A stretch of DNA of 64,000 nucleotides from Planctomycetota bacterium (GCA_018242525.1 JAFEBS010000056.1:3202-67201), one strand, 5' to 3'. Positions 47,195-58,232 are shown, numbered from the stretch's first letter. The notes: a model not told the origin generated them from the letters alone. Translations and numbers: made by a program.

Positions 47195-48484
47195 TCAGAT
47201 CCCGACCAGCCGTTCTTTGGCGTCACCAAATTCCGGCAGTTCCAGGCCCATGCGGTCCATCAGGCTCAGGTACAGGCTGCACAACTTGCGTTTGTCGTTG
47301 CCGGACTTCACAAAGTCGAACGTGCGGCCAGTCTGCAGCTTGCCACCCAGGCCGCCTGCCAGAACCAGTGGGACTTGATTCGAATTGTGAGCGTTCCAGT
47401 GCTCGGAGACGAACATGATGCACGAGTTGTCCAGCACCGTGCCGTCACCCTCCTGCATCCGGGCCAGCCTGTCCACCAGGTACGCATACTGTTCGATGTG
47501 GCATTTCACGATCGATTGGTACTCGGGACCCGTGTTGGAGTGCGAATAGCTGTGATGATCGTCCTTGATGTTCAGGAACGGATAGACCTGTCCGGACAGA
47601 TCGCGCGACATCAGCATTGTTGCGATCCGTGTGCGGTCCGCCTGGAATGCCAGGGCGATCACATCGCACATCAGCCGGCAATACTCGCGGAAATCCTTGG
47701 GTTGGCCGACCGGTGGTCGCTGTCCCGGGTCGACGGCCACGGACTCCTCCGCCGACAGCCTGTTCAGTCGTTGCAGACGCTGTTCAGTCTCTCGAACCGA
47801 ATTCAGGTATTCATCAATCTTCACGCGGTCCGAATTGCTGACCTTTCTTCGCAGGTCACCCGCCTGCTCCAGCACGTCATCCAGGATGCTGTTCTGCAGC
47901 GTTCCCGTCCGGCCACCGAACAGGCTGTCGAAGGCCAGGGACGGATGAAGTTCGATCGGCACCGGAGAATCCGGATTGCTCCACGAAATGTGCGAGGCAT
48001 AGACCATCGAATACTGGCTTTCATGGAAGCCGCTGACAGGCTGCTCGCATCCGACCACCAGGCTGGGCACAGCCACGTCGTCTTCCAAATGCCGGGCCAA
48101 CCGCTGGTCCATGCTGACCGCCCCATGGATGACTCGGCCTCGCTTCAGCGAGGCTCCCGACAGGATGTTGCCGGTGCACTTCGCGTGACCGCCGCCCGCA
48201 TGCTGGTTGAACAGGCCGTCGATGACGTTCAACTTGTCCTTGTAGGGAGCCAGCGCTTCCAGGCTGGGCCCGAGTTCCATCTGGGCACCCTGCCCCTTGG
48301 CCCACCAATGCGGCGGCGAAATGCCGTCGCCGATGAATAGACAGGCGAATCGTTGAGCTGCCCGAACCGGTTTGGCGGCCGCCTCGGACGCGAACAGATG
48401 CCCCGACTCCAGCCATGGCAGGGCAACGGAAATTCCCAGGCCCTTCAGCAGCACGCGGCGTGAAAACTTGTCGTGGGTGTTCAT
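47195..48484 (-). CDS. DUF1552 domain protein (Tat-exported)
   Basis: This is a 429-residue protein of the DUF1552 family, with a twin-arginine leader (SRRVLLKGLGISVALPWLESG) at residues 8-28. DUF1552 proteins are large in number in planctomycetes and nearly always follow a DUF1592-type gene, as here, 2 bases after its stop. They belong to the same superfamily as DUF1501 sulfatase-like folds. The biochemical role is not established. I start at ATG 48484, just before the twin-arginine motif. Confidence 0.92.
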   Translation of the reverse strand: MNTHDKFSRRVLLKGLGISVALPWLESGHLFASEAAAKPVRAAQRFACLFIGDGISPPHWWAKGQGAQMELGPSLEALAPYKDKLNVIDGLFNQHAGGGHAKCTGNILSGASLKRGRVIHGAVSMDQRLARHLEDDVAVPSLVVGCEQPVSGFHESQYSMVYASHISWSNPDSPVPIELHPSLAFDSLFGGRTGTLQNSILDDVLEQAGDLRRKVSNSDRVKIDEYLNSVRETEQRLQRLNRLSAEESVAVDPGQRPPVGQPKDFREYCRLMCDVIALAFQADRTRIATMLMSRDLSGQVYPFLNIKDDHHSYSHSNTGPEYQSIVKCHIEQYAYLVDRLARMQEGDGTVLDNSCIMFVSEHWNAHNSNQVPLVLAGGLGGKLQTGRTFDFVKSGNDKRKLCSLYLSLMDRMGLELPEFGDAKERLVGI

Positions 48485-48486
48485 GG

Positions 48487-51400
48487 TCAATCTCCGGAAA
48501 CTTCCGTTTTGAAGGCGGCGGCTGAAAAGTCGCGACAACGCTGGTTGCGAAATTGTGGGCTGGTGACAACAGTCTCAAACAGGATGCCAAACCGCTGGTC
48601 ATTCTCCTTCAGCCGGGACTGCATCGTCTCCAGCAGCGGCTGATCGGACAATTGCAACGAACGCCCCAGGGCAAACCCGACGAACTTTCGTGACAGGGTC
48701 TTCGTAAATTCATCGGCACGTTCGGCGACCAGGTATTGCGAATATTCCGGCACGCCGCGAGCCTCTTTCCCGGACGGGAGCGGCACCAGGTTGTCGACGG
48801 CACGACCTGCCAGGTCCCGTGTGCGAGCCCGTCCGATGGCGTCAAATCCTTCCATCGACAGGCCCACGGCATCAAACCGAACGTGACACCGGGCACACTT
48901 GACATCCTCGGTGTGCAGGGCCAGCAACTGCCGGATCGTCTTGCCGTTTGTGTCTGTCTCCCTGGCAGGCAGTGCCACAACATCGGCAGGTGGAGCGGGG
49001 ATATGCTCACCCAGCAGATGATGCACGACCCAAAAGCCACGTTTGACCGGACTCGTACGCTGCGGTTGCGAGTTCCTGGTCAGGAAAACCGCCATCCCCA
49101 GCAGCCCGCTGCGGCCCTGTTGATGCAGGCCGGTCACTTCGGACCAGTCGCTGTCAGATCCCGCGAATGGAATGCCGTAATGCTGAGCAAGCCTCTTGTT
49201 CACAACGGTGACATCCCCGTTCAGCAGATCTGTGACGGGGCGATCGTGTTGAATTAGAGATGCCGTCAGCCGACTGGGCTCTTCGAACATCGCCTGTTTG
49301 AGAGCGGCATCAAATGCCGGGAATGAATCGCGGCTGACCGATTCCTGTTCCAGAAAATCCCGATAACGCAGCCACTGGCCGAAGAATTCCCGGGCGAACC
49401 CGCTGACCCTGGGATCCTTCAACATCCGCCGCGTCTGTGCCCGTAAGACTTCGTCATCGCTCAGCTTCCCGGCGACGGCCACAGACAGCAGTTCTGCGTC
49501 AGGCTGTGAGGACCACAGGAAGTAACTCAATCGCGACGCCAACGCCAGATCCGACAGTGGCTGAACAGAATCGCCCGCCGGCGCGGGATCGATTCGATAG
49601 CAGAAGTGCGGTGAGACCAGCAGGCGAATCACGCTGGCTCGCACCGCCATCTCGATGCCGGATTCCGCCTGACCACTCAGCTTGTGAAAGAACGCTCGCA
49701 GTTGCTGAGTTTCCGTGTCGGTCAACGGTCGCCGATAGGCGGATTGAGCGAACGCTTCCAGCAATTGCAGATAGACTGGCTGAGCCTGCGCCAACTTTTC
49801 GCCGCGCTGTTTCAGACCCTGACGGATGTCTTCGAAGAAAAGATGAATTGGGTGAGCCGCCAGTTGTTCGGCCGACCCTTTGAAATTCGTGCGTTTGAGG
49901 TATGCCTGTTCCAGACGCAGAACTGAATCCTGAGTTGTCAGTTCCGGATCTTCTTCCTTGAAGGAATCGAAGTCCGGATGCTTCATGAAATCCCGCTCGG
50001 AACGCTCGAAGAAGACAAACCCGCGCAGCATCTTTTCAGCGATCTGGGTGCCAAATTCCAATTCGTCCCACAGGCGATCCAGTTCGCGGTTTTCCGTGTC
50101 ATTCAGCACATGCTTGCACAACGGCTGATCGTCACGGAAAAACCCTTCAATCAGGTGGAAGCCGGCCGAGAGACCTCGTTCTTCGTCCGCAAAATAGAAC
50201 CGGCTCGGCAGGATCTGACACAGCGACTGGCACGACTGCTGCAACTCGGCGGCGACGGCATGTTCGGGGTTCACCAGCGGAAACTGGGCATCTTCAAAGC
50301 TGTTGCCATCGGGTGTGTGGTCCAACAACGCAAACTGTGCCAGACCCGACGGGGAATGATCGCGATCCAGCCGCGCTTCGACATACAGATGAACCGGCCT
50401 GGTGTCGGGAAGAGCCGACTTTGGAATTGTCAATTCAACCGTTTTGCCGACAGGCAGTCCAATGCTGCCGGAATCGAGCAGCCCCAGTGGCTGCTGGTCG
50501 ACGTGGAGTCGTTCGTACTGGTCTGGCACCTTGGTCTTTAGCAATTCCAGCAACGAAGCATTCTTCTTGTCATCGTTTGGCCGGTAGGCATCTGGATTTG
50601 ATGTGCTGAGATTCAAGTCCTTCAGGACGACAAATCCGCTGTTGGGATCGCCTTCGCAGGCGGCCGCATGCAGAACAATCTGGATCGAATCCTGCTTTGC
50701 CAGATCCCGAAACTCGATGTGGAACCGGCGACTGTCTGACAGCAAGGCGGTGTTGAAGGTATCCCGGCTGTTCGCCATCTTCCGGCGGTGTTCGATGTGT
50801 GTGATCGGACCGTTTCCAGCGTTGGCAACGATCGCCGGGATTTCGGTGGGAGTCAGTCGTCGCGACAGTTGCTGAAGATCTCTGGCGAGGGTTCGGATTT
50901 CCGGCGGAGGTGTGGTGAGTGAACTGTCTGCAGGAATCGACTGCCAGCGTTGGCGCAGTTCCTTCACATAGAATCTGGCCTGGCTGGGATCGCCTGAGAT
51001 CAATTCCCAGAGGGAACGCAGGTAGCGCGGGCTGAGTTCCCGATCGCCGGCCCAAGCTTCAAGGGTAACGGTACTTCCGGCAGGGCGGCACCGGTAGCTC
51101 CACGCGGCGTTGAGGTACGTTTCGTATTTGACGTCATGCTTGCTGTAGAAATCCAGAATCAACTGTTCATGCAGTTTCTTCTGGTCGGCATAGGTGGAAA
51201 CGGGATACGGAGCGAATGCCCATCCCGACGGGGTAAAGTCAATGTGGTCCGCAACGAACTGCGCTGCTGCATAGTACTTCTTGAACAGGCTGGGGGACAT
51301 CAGCAGGGCTTCCCCTGTATTGCTGAATCCCTCGCCCGAGGCGGGATCGACAGGAAAGGAGTCGGCTGGACGGATATCAACTCCCGTCAGATCGCGGATC

Positions 51401-51801
51401 GTGTAGTTGTATTCCGCGTTACTCAATCGCCTGGGCAGGACGACGCCGGGATCCCCTGCCAGTTTGCGGGCTTCCGTCAGCATCACGTCATTCAGCAGTT
51501 GCAGGAACTTCGCCCGCTCGCTGTCAGTCGGTTGCATCGCCTCGCCCGGGGGCATTTCCCGACTTTTCAGGAACGTGACGACATGCTCCCACTGCCGAAA
51601 GTCTTCGGCCAGCATCGCCGTCGAATCATACCTGGCGAGATTCAATTCGCCTTCAGATTTCGTGGAGTTATGGCATTCGTAGCAATACGCTTTGAGGAAC
51701 GGCTGCAACTGCTCTCGAAACGGGTCGGCCGCGCGCGACGGCACCGGCAAGGTCAGCAACCCGAGAATGGCCAACGCCCGCACAGAAACTTGCTTCGTCA
51801 T
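48487..51801 (-). CDS. DUF1592-family cytochrome-like protein (DUF1587/1592/1588/1585)
   Basis: This is an 1104-residue exported protein. The signal peptide (1-24) is followed by an N-terminal CxxCH (CYECH, residues 40-44) of the PSCyt type and then DUF1587 (LPRRLSNAEYNYTIRDLTGVDI). DUF1595, DUF1592, DUF1588 (RTSPVKRGFWVVHHLLGEHIPAPP) and DUF1585 follow in order. A second CxxCH (CARCH) lies near residue 970, so two haems are possible. It is the first gene of a two-gene operon with DUF1552. The pair is widely assumed to be involved in envelope or polysaccharide metabolism in planctomycetes, without proof. Confidence 0.93.
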   Translation of the reverse strand: MTKQVSVRALAILGLLTLPVPSRAADPFREQLQPFLKAYCYECHNSTKSEGELNLARYDSTAMLAEDFRQWEHVVTFLKSREMPPGEAMQPTDSERAKFLQLLNDVMLTEARKLAGDPGVVLPRRLSNAEYNYTIRDLTGVDIRPADSFPVDPASGEGFSNTGEALLMSPSLFKKYYAAAQFVADHIDFTPSGWAFAPYPVSTYADQKKLHEQLILDFYSKHDVKYETYLNAAWSYRCRPAGSTVTLEAWAGDRELSPRYLRSLWELISGDPSQARFYVKELRQRWQSIPADSSLTTPPPEIRTLARDLQQLSRRLTPTEIPAIVANAGNGPITHIEHRRKMANSRDTFNTALLSDSRRFHIEFRDLAKQDSIQIVLHAAACEGDPNSGFVVLKDLNLSTSNPDAYRPNDDKKNASLLELLKTKVPDQYERLHVDQQPLGLLDSGSIGLPVGKTVELTIPKSALPDTRPVHLYVEARLDRDHSPSGLAQFALLDHTPDGNSFEDAQFPLVNPEHAVAAELQQSCQSLCQILPSRFYFADEERGLSAGFHLIEGFFRDDQPLCKHVLNDTENRELDRLWDELEFGTQIAEKMLRGFVFFERSERDFMKHPDFDSFKEEDPELTTQDSVLRLEQAYLKRTNFKGSAEQLAAHPIHLFFEDIRQGLKQRGEKLAQAQPVYLQLLEAFAQSAYRRPLTDTETQQLRAFFHKLSGQAESGIEMAVRASVIRLLVSPHFCYRIDPAPAGDSVQPLSDLALASRLSYFLWSSQPDAELLSVAVAGKLSDDEVLRAQTRRMLKDPRVSGFAREFFGQWLRYRDFLEQESVSRDSFPAFDAALKQAMFEEPSRLTASLIQHDRPVTDLLNGDVTVVNKRLAQHYGIPFAGSDSDWSEVTGLHQQGRSGLLGMAVFLTRNSQPQRTSPVKRGFWVVHHLLGEHIPAPPADVVALPARETDTNGKTIRQLLALHTEDVKCARCHVRFDAVGLSMEGFDAIGRARTRDLAGRAVDNLVPLPSGKEARGVPEYSQYLVAERADEFTKTLSRKFVGFALGRSLQLSDQPLLETMQSRLKENDQRFGILFETVVTSPQFRNQRCRDFSAAAFKTEVSGD

Positions 51802-51904
51802 CAGACCTCCGACAGCAATCCACTCAAAACCGGATTCTATGCATCAAGCGGACTTGATGCAATTCCGGTCGAGTCGGGGGCAAAGCAAGGCATCAGCATC
51901 GTAG

Positions 51905-51924
51905 CCGAAGTCGTGAGACTTCGG
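51905..51924. repeat. GTGA-loop hairpin, repeat family B (second copy)
   Basis: CCGAAGTC-GTGA-GACTTCGG, preceded by CGTAG, matches the element at 35721-35740 except for paired changes in the stem, so the pairing is kept. It lies 29 bases beyond the stop of the next minus-strand gene. Confidence 0.7.
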
Positions 51925-51952
51925 AGCTTGGCGTTTGAACCACCTGCCACCA

Positions 51953-53221
51953 TTAATGCTCGGTGGCGTCGGCCGGCGCGGCGTCGGAGATCGCTTCAGG
52001 CTTGGCGGATTCAGGGTGTTCGGTCTGCCATTTCATCCAGAAATCCGCAGGATGAGTCTTGCGCCACAGGGCCAGGGCATTGCCGACATGGCTGAAGAAC
52101 GTGTACCGGCCGGCGATGTCGCTGGCGGACTGTTCTTTTGTGGTCCGAACGACCCATCCGGCGGCTTTTACGATTTGATCGTGCGACACATGCAGTTCCT
52201 GTGGGGCAATCGCCATCCATTCCAGATGGTGTCCGGTGGCAATCACCTGCTTGTACAGTTCGTCGTCGATCGGATTGGTCAGCGCGTCGGCCCCCTCCGA
52301 CCAGTTCGAGGGCCAATGGCCATCTTCAAACTGGCAGACGGAGATCAGCTTCCTGACCGACTGCATATGTGCCATGATCCGAGACCGGGTGGCATCGGAC
52401 AGGATGTCGTGGTCGTCATCCAGTCGCACCAGCACCATCAACGAGTACAACCGGTGAGTGCCGCTGCAGACCCCGAACCGTTTGTGACCCCGCATTAATC
52501 GATCGGCGAGCAGATCAAAAGAGATTGTCCGTCCGTACCGAGTGGTCCACGTCTTCTGGGGTGCGATCCAAAGTCCGAACGCCATGGCGGACCATTCGAC
52601 TTCATTTTCGTCCAGGCGGAAGTCGCGCAGCGCCTCCTGCAGGACATCCGCGATCTCACGACGGTGGCTGGGGGTATGCACAGGTTCATGCAGGTCAACC
52701 CCCGCTTCGGTCAGGCAGGCCAACCAGTGATCGTGATGGACCGAGGCGCCCTCTTCCTTTCCCCAGCGGATGGCGACACCGGCAGGTTCGTCCTGCAATA
52801 ACGGCGGAATCTGGTCGCCCCACGATGCCAGATACTGACCGTGGTTGGTCAGGAAATCTTTCATTTGTTCGCCGGACATGACCTTCGGATCGGCAAACCG
52901 GGCCTTCAGCCACCAGGTTCGCAGGGCATGCTCCACATAATTTGGCTTCAAGCGCTCGCGGGGAAACCGCGGTTGGATCTTGGCCAGGACCGCGGCCAGA
53001 TCTTCATCGCTGACAACCTGCGAATCATCGTAAAGTGGCTCAATGACCAGCGGCGTTTCACGAGGGACCGGCACGGTGGCAGCGTACTTCACCCCGCCGA
53101 TGTCACTCAACAGGTGCTGCCGTGATTCCACAGAGGCGGATGCATACGAAGCCACGACCGCCATCACGACGATCAATTGCACCAGCAGGAACTGTTCTTT
53201 GGCGATTCGCGGAGTCTTCAT
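51953..53221 (-). CDS. Hypothetical exported or membrane-anchored helical protein
   Basis: This is a 422-residue protein that I do not recognise. An N-terminal hydrophobic segment (about residues 12-34) is either a signal peptide or an anchor. The remainder is helical, with segments (CQFEDGHWPSNW, WGDQIPPLLQ) that resemble alpha/alpha-toroid proteins such as prenyltransferase-like or pectate-type folds. No catalytic motif is clear. Start ATG 53221 is chosen because the frame upstream is in a spacer that also ends the next gene. Confidence 0.65.
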   Translation of the reverse strand: MKTPRIAKEQFLLVQLIVVMAVVASYASASVESRQHLLSDIGGVKYAATVPVPRETPLVIEPLYDDSQVVSDEDLAAVLAKIQPRFPRERLKPNYVEHALRTWWLKARFADPKVMSGEQMKDFLTNHGQYLASWGDQIPPLLQDEPAGVAIRWGKEEGASVHHDHWLACLTEAGVDLHEPVHTPSHRREIADVLQEALRDFRLDENEVEWSAMAFGLWIAPQKTWTTRYGRTISFDLLADRLMRGHKRFGVCSGTHRLYSLMVLVRLDDDHDILSDATRSRIMAHMQSVRKLISVCQFEDGHWPSNWSEGADALTNPIDDELYKQVIATGHHLEWMAIAPQELHVSHDQIVKAAGWVVRTTKEQSASDIAGRYTFFSHVGNALALWRKTHPADFWMKWQTEHPESAKPEAISDAAPADATEH

Positions 53222-53357
53222 CAGCCACACTCGCTTGAAGTCAGGACAGACAGCCTGTCCAACCAGGAAAAAAATCCGTGTTTGATACTGGCCCGACGCG
53301 CGCGAGGGACCATTGTTTGAAACGCGTATTGACGTTGTTTGCGGGGGGCCAGTGGTT

Positions 53358-54953
53358 TCAGATCGAGTTCCGGCGGACGAACACCACCTGCCCATCCTGT
53401 TCAAAGTCCAACCACCACTTGTCGTTTTCTTTCAGTTTCTTGATCAGGGCCGCCCGGTTCGCGTTGTCGACGACCACGACATTGACGCCATAGCGATCCA
53501 GAGTTTCTTCCCAGCCTGTCTGAGCTTCGCTGATCTGCATATACGCCTGCCAGACATCGCGCGGGACCAGGTGGGCATGTGAATTCACGAACACTTTCAA
53601 TTTGCCGGGACCCGCCCACTGCAGGAAATCTCCCCATTCATACGTATTGAAGATCTGACTCTGCGGACGAGTCATTCTCAGGTACTCCACCACTGCCAGC
53701 GGCGTGTCGGGCGAGACCACTCGTTCCAGCCTGGTGACTTTTCCGTGAACCAGGCGGACCCCCAGCGGGCTGTACGCGAAGAAGATCCAGATCAAACCCA
53801 CCACAACAACCGTCCACTTGCCGGCACGCACCGGTGCTTCCCCGACGACGGGCTGACGACGCCAACGGCGCCAGACGGCGTGGCCATGGATCGCCAGCAA
53901 CAAGGCCGCGACCGGTGCCCACCAAACCAGCATGCGACTGGTGGTCAGGGCTGACCAGCCCAGGACGACCAGCGCCAGCACTTCCCAGGACCGGACTCGC
54001 CGCGGCGAACTGCGATACAGGATGGCCAGCGCGATTGCCACAGTTCCAAAGATGGTCCCCCGAGCTTCCTTCAATCCCAGCGGATGCCATTCAATCAAAT
54101 CATTCAGATTGGGATTGGACGCGATCTGCAGAGCCGACGTGTAGATCCCGATGCCGTAGGGGTTCAGCAGGACCGCCGCGCAGGCCAGTTCCAGCAAAAG
54201 CAGATTCCGGCGTGAACGATGATCGCGCAGGATGGCGGAAACGGATCCGGTCCGGCGAAACAGATCAAACGCCCGGCCGATCGTGACGCTCCCAAGCAGG
54301 AACAGGCCGATCATGAAAGAACCGTGCAGGTTGGCCCACACGGTGAACAAGAGCGGAATCAACAGCCAGTCGCTGCGATGCAGCCGGCGACTGCTCACAC
54401 GAGTCAGCAACATGACGAAACAGGCGAGCCCCGCCATTTGGGGGCGGATGATGGCAAGCGGTGACCAGGCGATCACCAGAAAGCTGACCATCGCGAGCAG
54501 GCTGAACCAGCCATGCCGGGTTGTCCGATAAGTCTGGGCCACCAGCAGCGATGTACAGATTGTGACGCTGATTGCATACAGCCCCTGCAGACCGGCGATG
54601 CCCAGCGTCTTCATGGTGACATAGCCCAGGATCTGACTGAGCCAGGCAGTGTCGACAAAATCCACGCCACGGGCGAGCGGCATCAACGGCTCTGTGGCCG
54701 GCAGGGATCTGGTTTCCCAGATCAACCGTCCGTAGGACAAATGGCCCCAGACATCGGTATGCCAGACAGGCCGGATGCAGAAGAACAGGTATGTGATCCC
54801 CAGCGCCAGCACCAGTCCCGCCATGACGCGGGAGGCTCGCAGGGCATGAGGCATGTGATCCTCCAGCTTTGACAGGTCGGGCCCCTGCCGACGAGTTTCC
54901 TCCGAGGCCGGCTCAGTCGTCCGCGGTTCTTCAACAACCGTTCCACTCATCAT
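53358..54953 (-). CDS. Multi-pass membrane protein, GT-C mannosyltransferase-like
   Basis: This is a 531-residue protein. After a 40-residue cytoplasmic head come about 11 membrane helices, then a C-terminal soluble domain. The first extracytoplasmic loop (DVWGHLSYGRLIWETRSLP) has an acidic/aromatic pattern like that of lipid-linked-sugar-dependent GT-C glycosyltransferases. The C-terminal segment resembles that of related oligosaccharyl-type enzymes. The donor and acceptor are unknown. Tandem ATGs at 54953 and 54950 are both possible. Confidence 0.8.
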   Translation of the reverse strand: MMSGTVVEEPRTTEPASEETRRQGPDLSKLEDHMPHALRASRVMAGLVLALGITYLFFCIRPVWHTDVWGHLSYGRLIWETRSLPATEPLMPLARGVDFVDTAWLSQILGYVTMKTLGIAGLQGLYAISVTICTSLLVAQTYRTTRHGWFSLLAMVSFLVIAWSPLAIIRPQMAGLACFVMLLTRVSSRRLHRSDWLLIPLLFTVWANLHGSFMIGLFLLGSVTIGRAFDLFRRTGSVSAILRDHRSRRNLLLLELACAAVLLNPYGIGIYTSALQIASNPNLNDLIEWHPLGLKEARGTIFGTVAIALAILYRSSPRRVRSWEVLALVVLGWSALTTSRMLVWWAPVAALLLAIHGHAVWRRWRRQPVVGEAPVRAGKWTVVVVGLIWIFFAYSPLGVRLVHGKVTRLERVVSPDTPLAVVEYLRMTRPQSQIFNTYEWGDFLQWAGPGKLKVFVNSHAHLVPRDVWQAYMQISEAQTGWEETLDRYGVNVVVVDNANRAALIKKLKENDKWWLDFEQDGQVVFVRRNSI

Positions 54954-55246
54954 TTCACCTGCTGGATCGTATCGAACTGTCGTGACAACGGCAAAACGCC
55001 TTGCCTGCGTGTTCCACCTCCTTTAGGTTAGACCCTGAGGTTGCGTTCCGTCATCACGAAATTGGAAAACGGACCGAGCGCTGCCGCGAAAAGGCGGAGT
55101 TTGCGGGAAATGCCGGTTGAATCGATTGGGATGCAACCAGCGCCGTCGGCACGCCGGCCCGAACAAGGTGCTGGAGTTTCCGTCTGACAGATCGTCCGCG
55201 GACGAGACTGATTTCATTCTGTTCAGTTGGCCGGAAGTCGAACGGA

Positions 55247-55678
55247 TTACTGTTCCGGCGGCACGACGGATATCGGCCGTCGTATCCTCGAGAACACTGC
55301 GCTGAGCACGAACCCGAGGAACACTCCTGCGACTAACGGAAAAAGCCAGCCTCCAGAGCGAAGTTTGGAGGCAGCGGCGTGACCTGCCAACCTGATCTTT
55401 TCGGGTTGCTTCAGGAAACCCGCTTGTTCGCGACTGATCGTGCGCCAGTCCTGCATTGCTTCAACAGAATTGGGGTCTATCACCCACACATCGTCGCCTT
55501 CATTCTCAGGGACGCGGATAATGTGCAGCGACCGTGGTTGACTTCGCCCGCCATAAGGAACATCGACGATGATCATTCTGTCGACACCCGGCGACGGGTC
55601 GCTCTTGATCGTGAATTCCGTGGCATCCGCCGGGATCTGCAGGACGGAAAAATCCTCGGCGGGCCGCTCCGACCGCAC
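55247..55678 (-). CDS. Hypothetical small tail-anchored protein
   Basis: This is a 143-residue protein with a soluble N-terminal part and a single C-terminal membrane helix (about residues 110-130), ending in Arg-rich cytoplasmic residues. I do not recognise the family. The start is GTG 55678; a longer reading from further upstream would need a frame change. Medium confidence that it is real, because the hydrophobic tail and codon pattern look protein-like. Confidence 0.5.
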   Translation of the reverse strand: MRSERPAEDFSVLQIPADATEFTIKSDPSPGVDRMIIVDVPYGGRSQPRSLHIIRVPENEGDDVWVIDPNSVEAMQDWRTISREQAGFLKQPEKIRLAGHAAASKLRSGGWLFPLVAGVFLGFVLSAVFSRIRRPISVVPPEQ

Positions 55679-55811
55679 CAGCGTGTTTCAGGCCGATCGT
55701 GAACAGCGGCAACTTTTAAGTGCTGTTTGTTGTGGAACGGAATGAACCGCTTGACCTGAAAGACGAGATCGGCAAATCAAAAGTTCGGCCATTGCCGCGC
55801 CTCGACGAAGC

Positions 55812-56042
55812 GTGATAAAATCTGCCGAATTCGGCGCAATTCGACTTACTGACGAACTCGTGACGAGCCTTGCAGTCGAGACGGAACTCGGTGCGGGAGA
55901 ATCTCCCAACAAGGCGGAAATGCTGCAGCTGGCAGCACGATTCCCGCTGTTGGACGTGAACGAAGCCGTCATCGAAGCCGATGTACGCAATGCAGCCGAC
56001 CCCGCGGTTTCAGGTGGCGAATCTCGTCCGGCAGCCCGGTGA
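55812..56042 (+). pseudogene. Truncated PIN-domain (VapC-like toxin) remnant
   Basis: A 76-codon frame contains NKAEMLQLAARFPLLDVNEAV, which matches the middle of a family of PIN-domain proteins. The first acidic active-site residues and the C-terminal half (LLTWNCRHLAN-type motif) are missing. No antitoxin gene is seen beside it. It is probably a dead fragment of a toxin-antitoxin locus. Confidence 0.45.
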
Positions 56043-56087
56043 TAGCAACCGGCTCCAACGCGCCAAAAACACCGGTTGACCGCGACG

Positions 56088-56915
56088 TCACCAATTCACC
56101 GCAAACTTGATTTTCGCGGCCAGTGCGGACAGTTGCTCAGCGTCGACGGATTGCAGCGACACCGTTGTCGTGGCGGCATCAATGGCCGGGCCGGTGACAC
56201 CCCATTTGGCGATGAGCGCCTCGCGTGTTCCGAACTTGTCGGGGTGAATCGCCAACAGGCTGTATTCAACGGTATTCGCGGTGCGGGATGCCTTGCGTTT
56301 GCGCGGGTGTGGATCCGCCCCCGCCAGACCGGCCGACAACAGGCCACACAGAGCCGTCAGCGCTGGATCCAGACCGGAGCCTGCCTGCCGGTGAATGACC
56401 GGAAAAGCTCCGTCAGTGGCTGGGATCGACCAGGCCAGACTGTATCCGTTCTCCAGGTCTCCCGCGCTGGAGGTTACCATTCCGATCAGACCTTGCTTCG
56501 CGGCGAGCAGAGCGATCCCGCCCAGGTCCCCCCCCGGACGGCTGTTTTTGACGACAATGGTCGCCATGCCAACGTCCGTCGCCTTTTCGATCGCCATCCG
56601 CATGGCGTGAGTTGTGGCGACGTGTCCCATCCCTGTACTGCCGTCCAGGAGAGCCGTGGCGGCAGTTTCCTTCACCGTGATCACTCGGGCACGCGGATCG
56701 ATGTCTCCCAGATCCATCGTCTCCAGAAATTCGAACAGCGAACCAACGCCCTCGGCAAATCGCTGGTACAGGTCGGCTTCGATCATACGCTCCGCCACAA
56801 TTTCCGCTTCGGCAACGAACATTCCTTTGCGCTGCAGCAGTTTGACCACCAATTGCTGTAGCGTGGTCCGATCGACTGCGGTCAAGGGGGCGGGTTCGAT
56901 GTGGGATGAATCCAT
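56088..56915 (-). CDS. Ldh-family (malate/L-lactate dehydrogenase-like) protein, degenerate
   Basis: This is a 275-residue cytoplasmic protein of the LDH2/malate dehydrogenase family (usual length about 330-350). Core segments LLDGSTGMGHVA and AMRMAIEKATDVGMATIVVKNS are clearly of this family. The active-site His in the SHG motif is replaced by Glu55 and the His in NSNHFG is Pro127, so the usual hydride-transfer chemistry is doubtful. It may have lost catalysis or act on another substrate. It is divergent from the MoxR gene. Confidence 0.78.
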   Translation of the reverse strand: MDSSHIEPAPLTAVDRTTLQQLVVKLLQRKGMFVAEAEIVAERMIEADLYQRFAEGVGSLFEFLETMDLGDIDPRARVITVKETAATALLDGSTGMGHVATTHAMRMAIEKATDVGMATIVVKNSRPGGDLGGIALLAAKQGLIGMVTSSAGDLENGYSLAWSIPATDGAFPVIHRQAGSGLDPALTALCGLLSAGLAGADPHPRKRKASRTANTVEYSLLAIHPDKFGTREALIAKWGVTGPAIDAATTTVSLQSVDAEQLSALAAKIKFAVNW

Positions 56916-57097
56916 AAATTCGCTCGCTGGGTTATCTCAGGAATTCGTGTTCGAAGAGAAACAATAACGATGGCAGAGCCGTTCGTCACGGGTCGCAATC
57001 GGGGGCCAATTTGTGGCAGGCATGCGGTGAACTTCCCATCGCCTGCCACTTGCCTTAGATTGTTGCCAGATCCCCCTCGTTTCCCTGATCCCTGTGA

Positions 57098-58126
<1,029 letters not shown>

Positions 58127-58140
58127 CACTCGGACGCCTT

Positions 58141-58196
58141 TGCCCTACAAAGGGTCAGCACGTCAGCACCCCAATGTTTGCCCCCTTTGTTGGGCA
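58141..58196. repeat. Inverted repeat between moxR-like and enolase genes
   Basis: TGCCCTACAAAGGG (58141-58154) and CCCTTTGTTGGGCA (58183-58196) pair in 13 of 14 positions around a 28-base loop. It lies 15 bases after the MoxR stop and could separate the two transcripts or stabilise the mRNA. Confidence 0.55.
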
Positions 58197-58232
58197 ATCC
58201 CCACCAGACACCCCACCAGAAAATCGTCTTCC

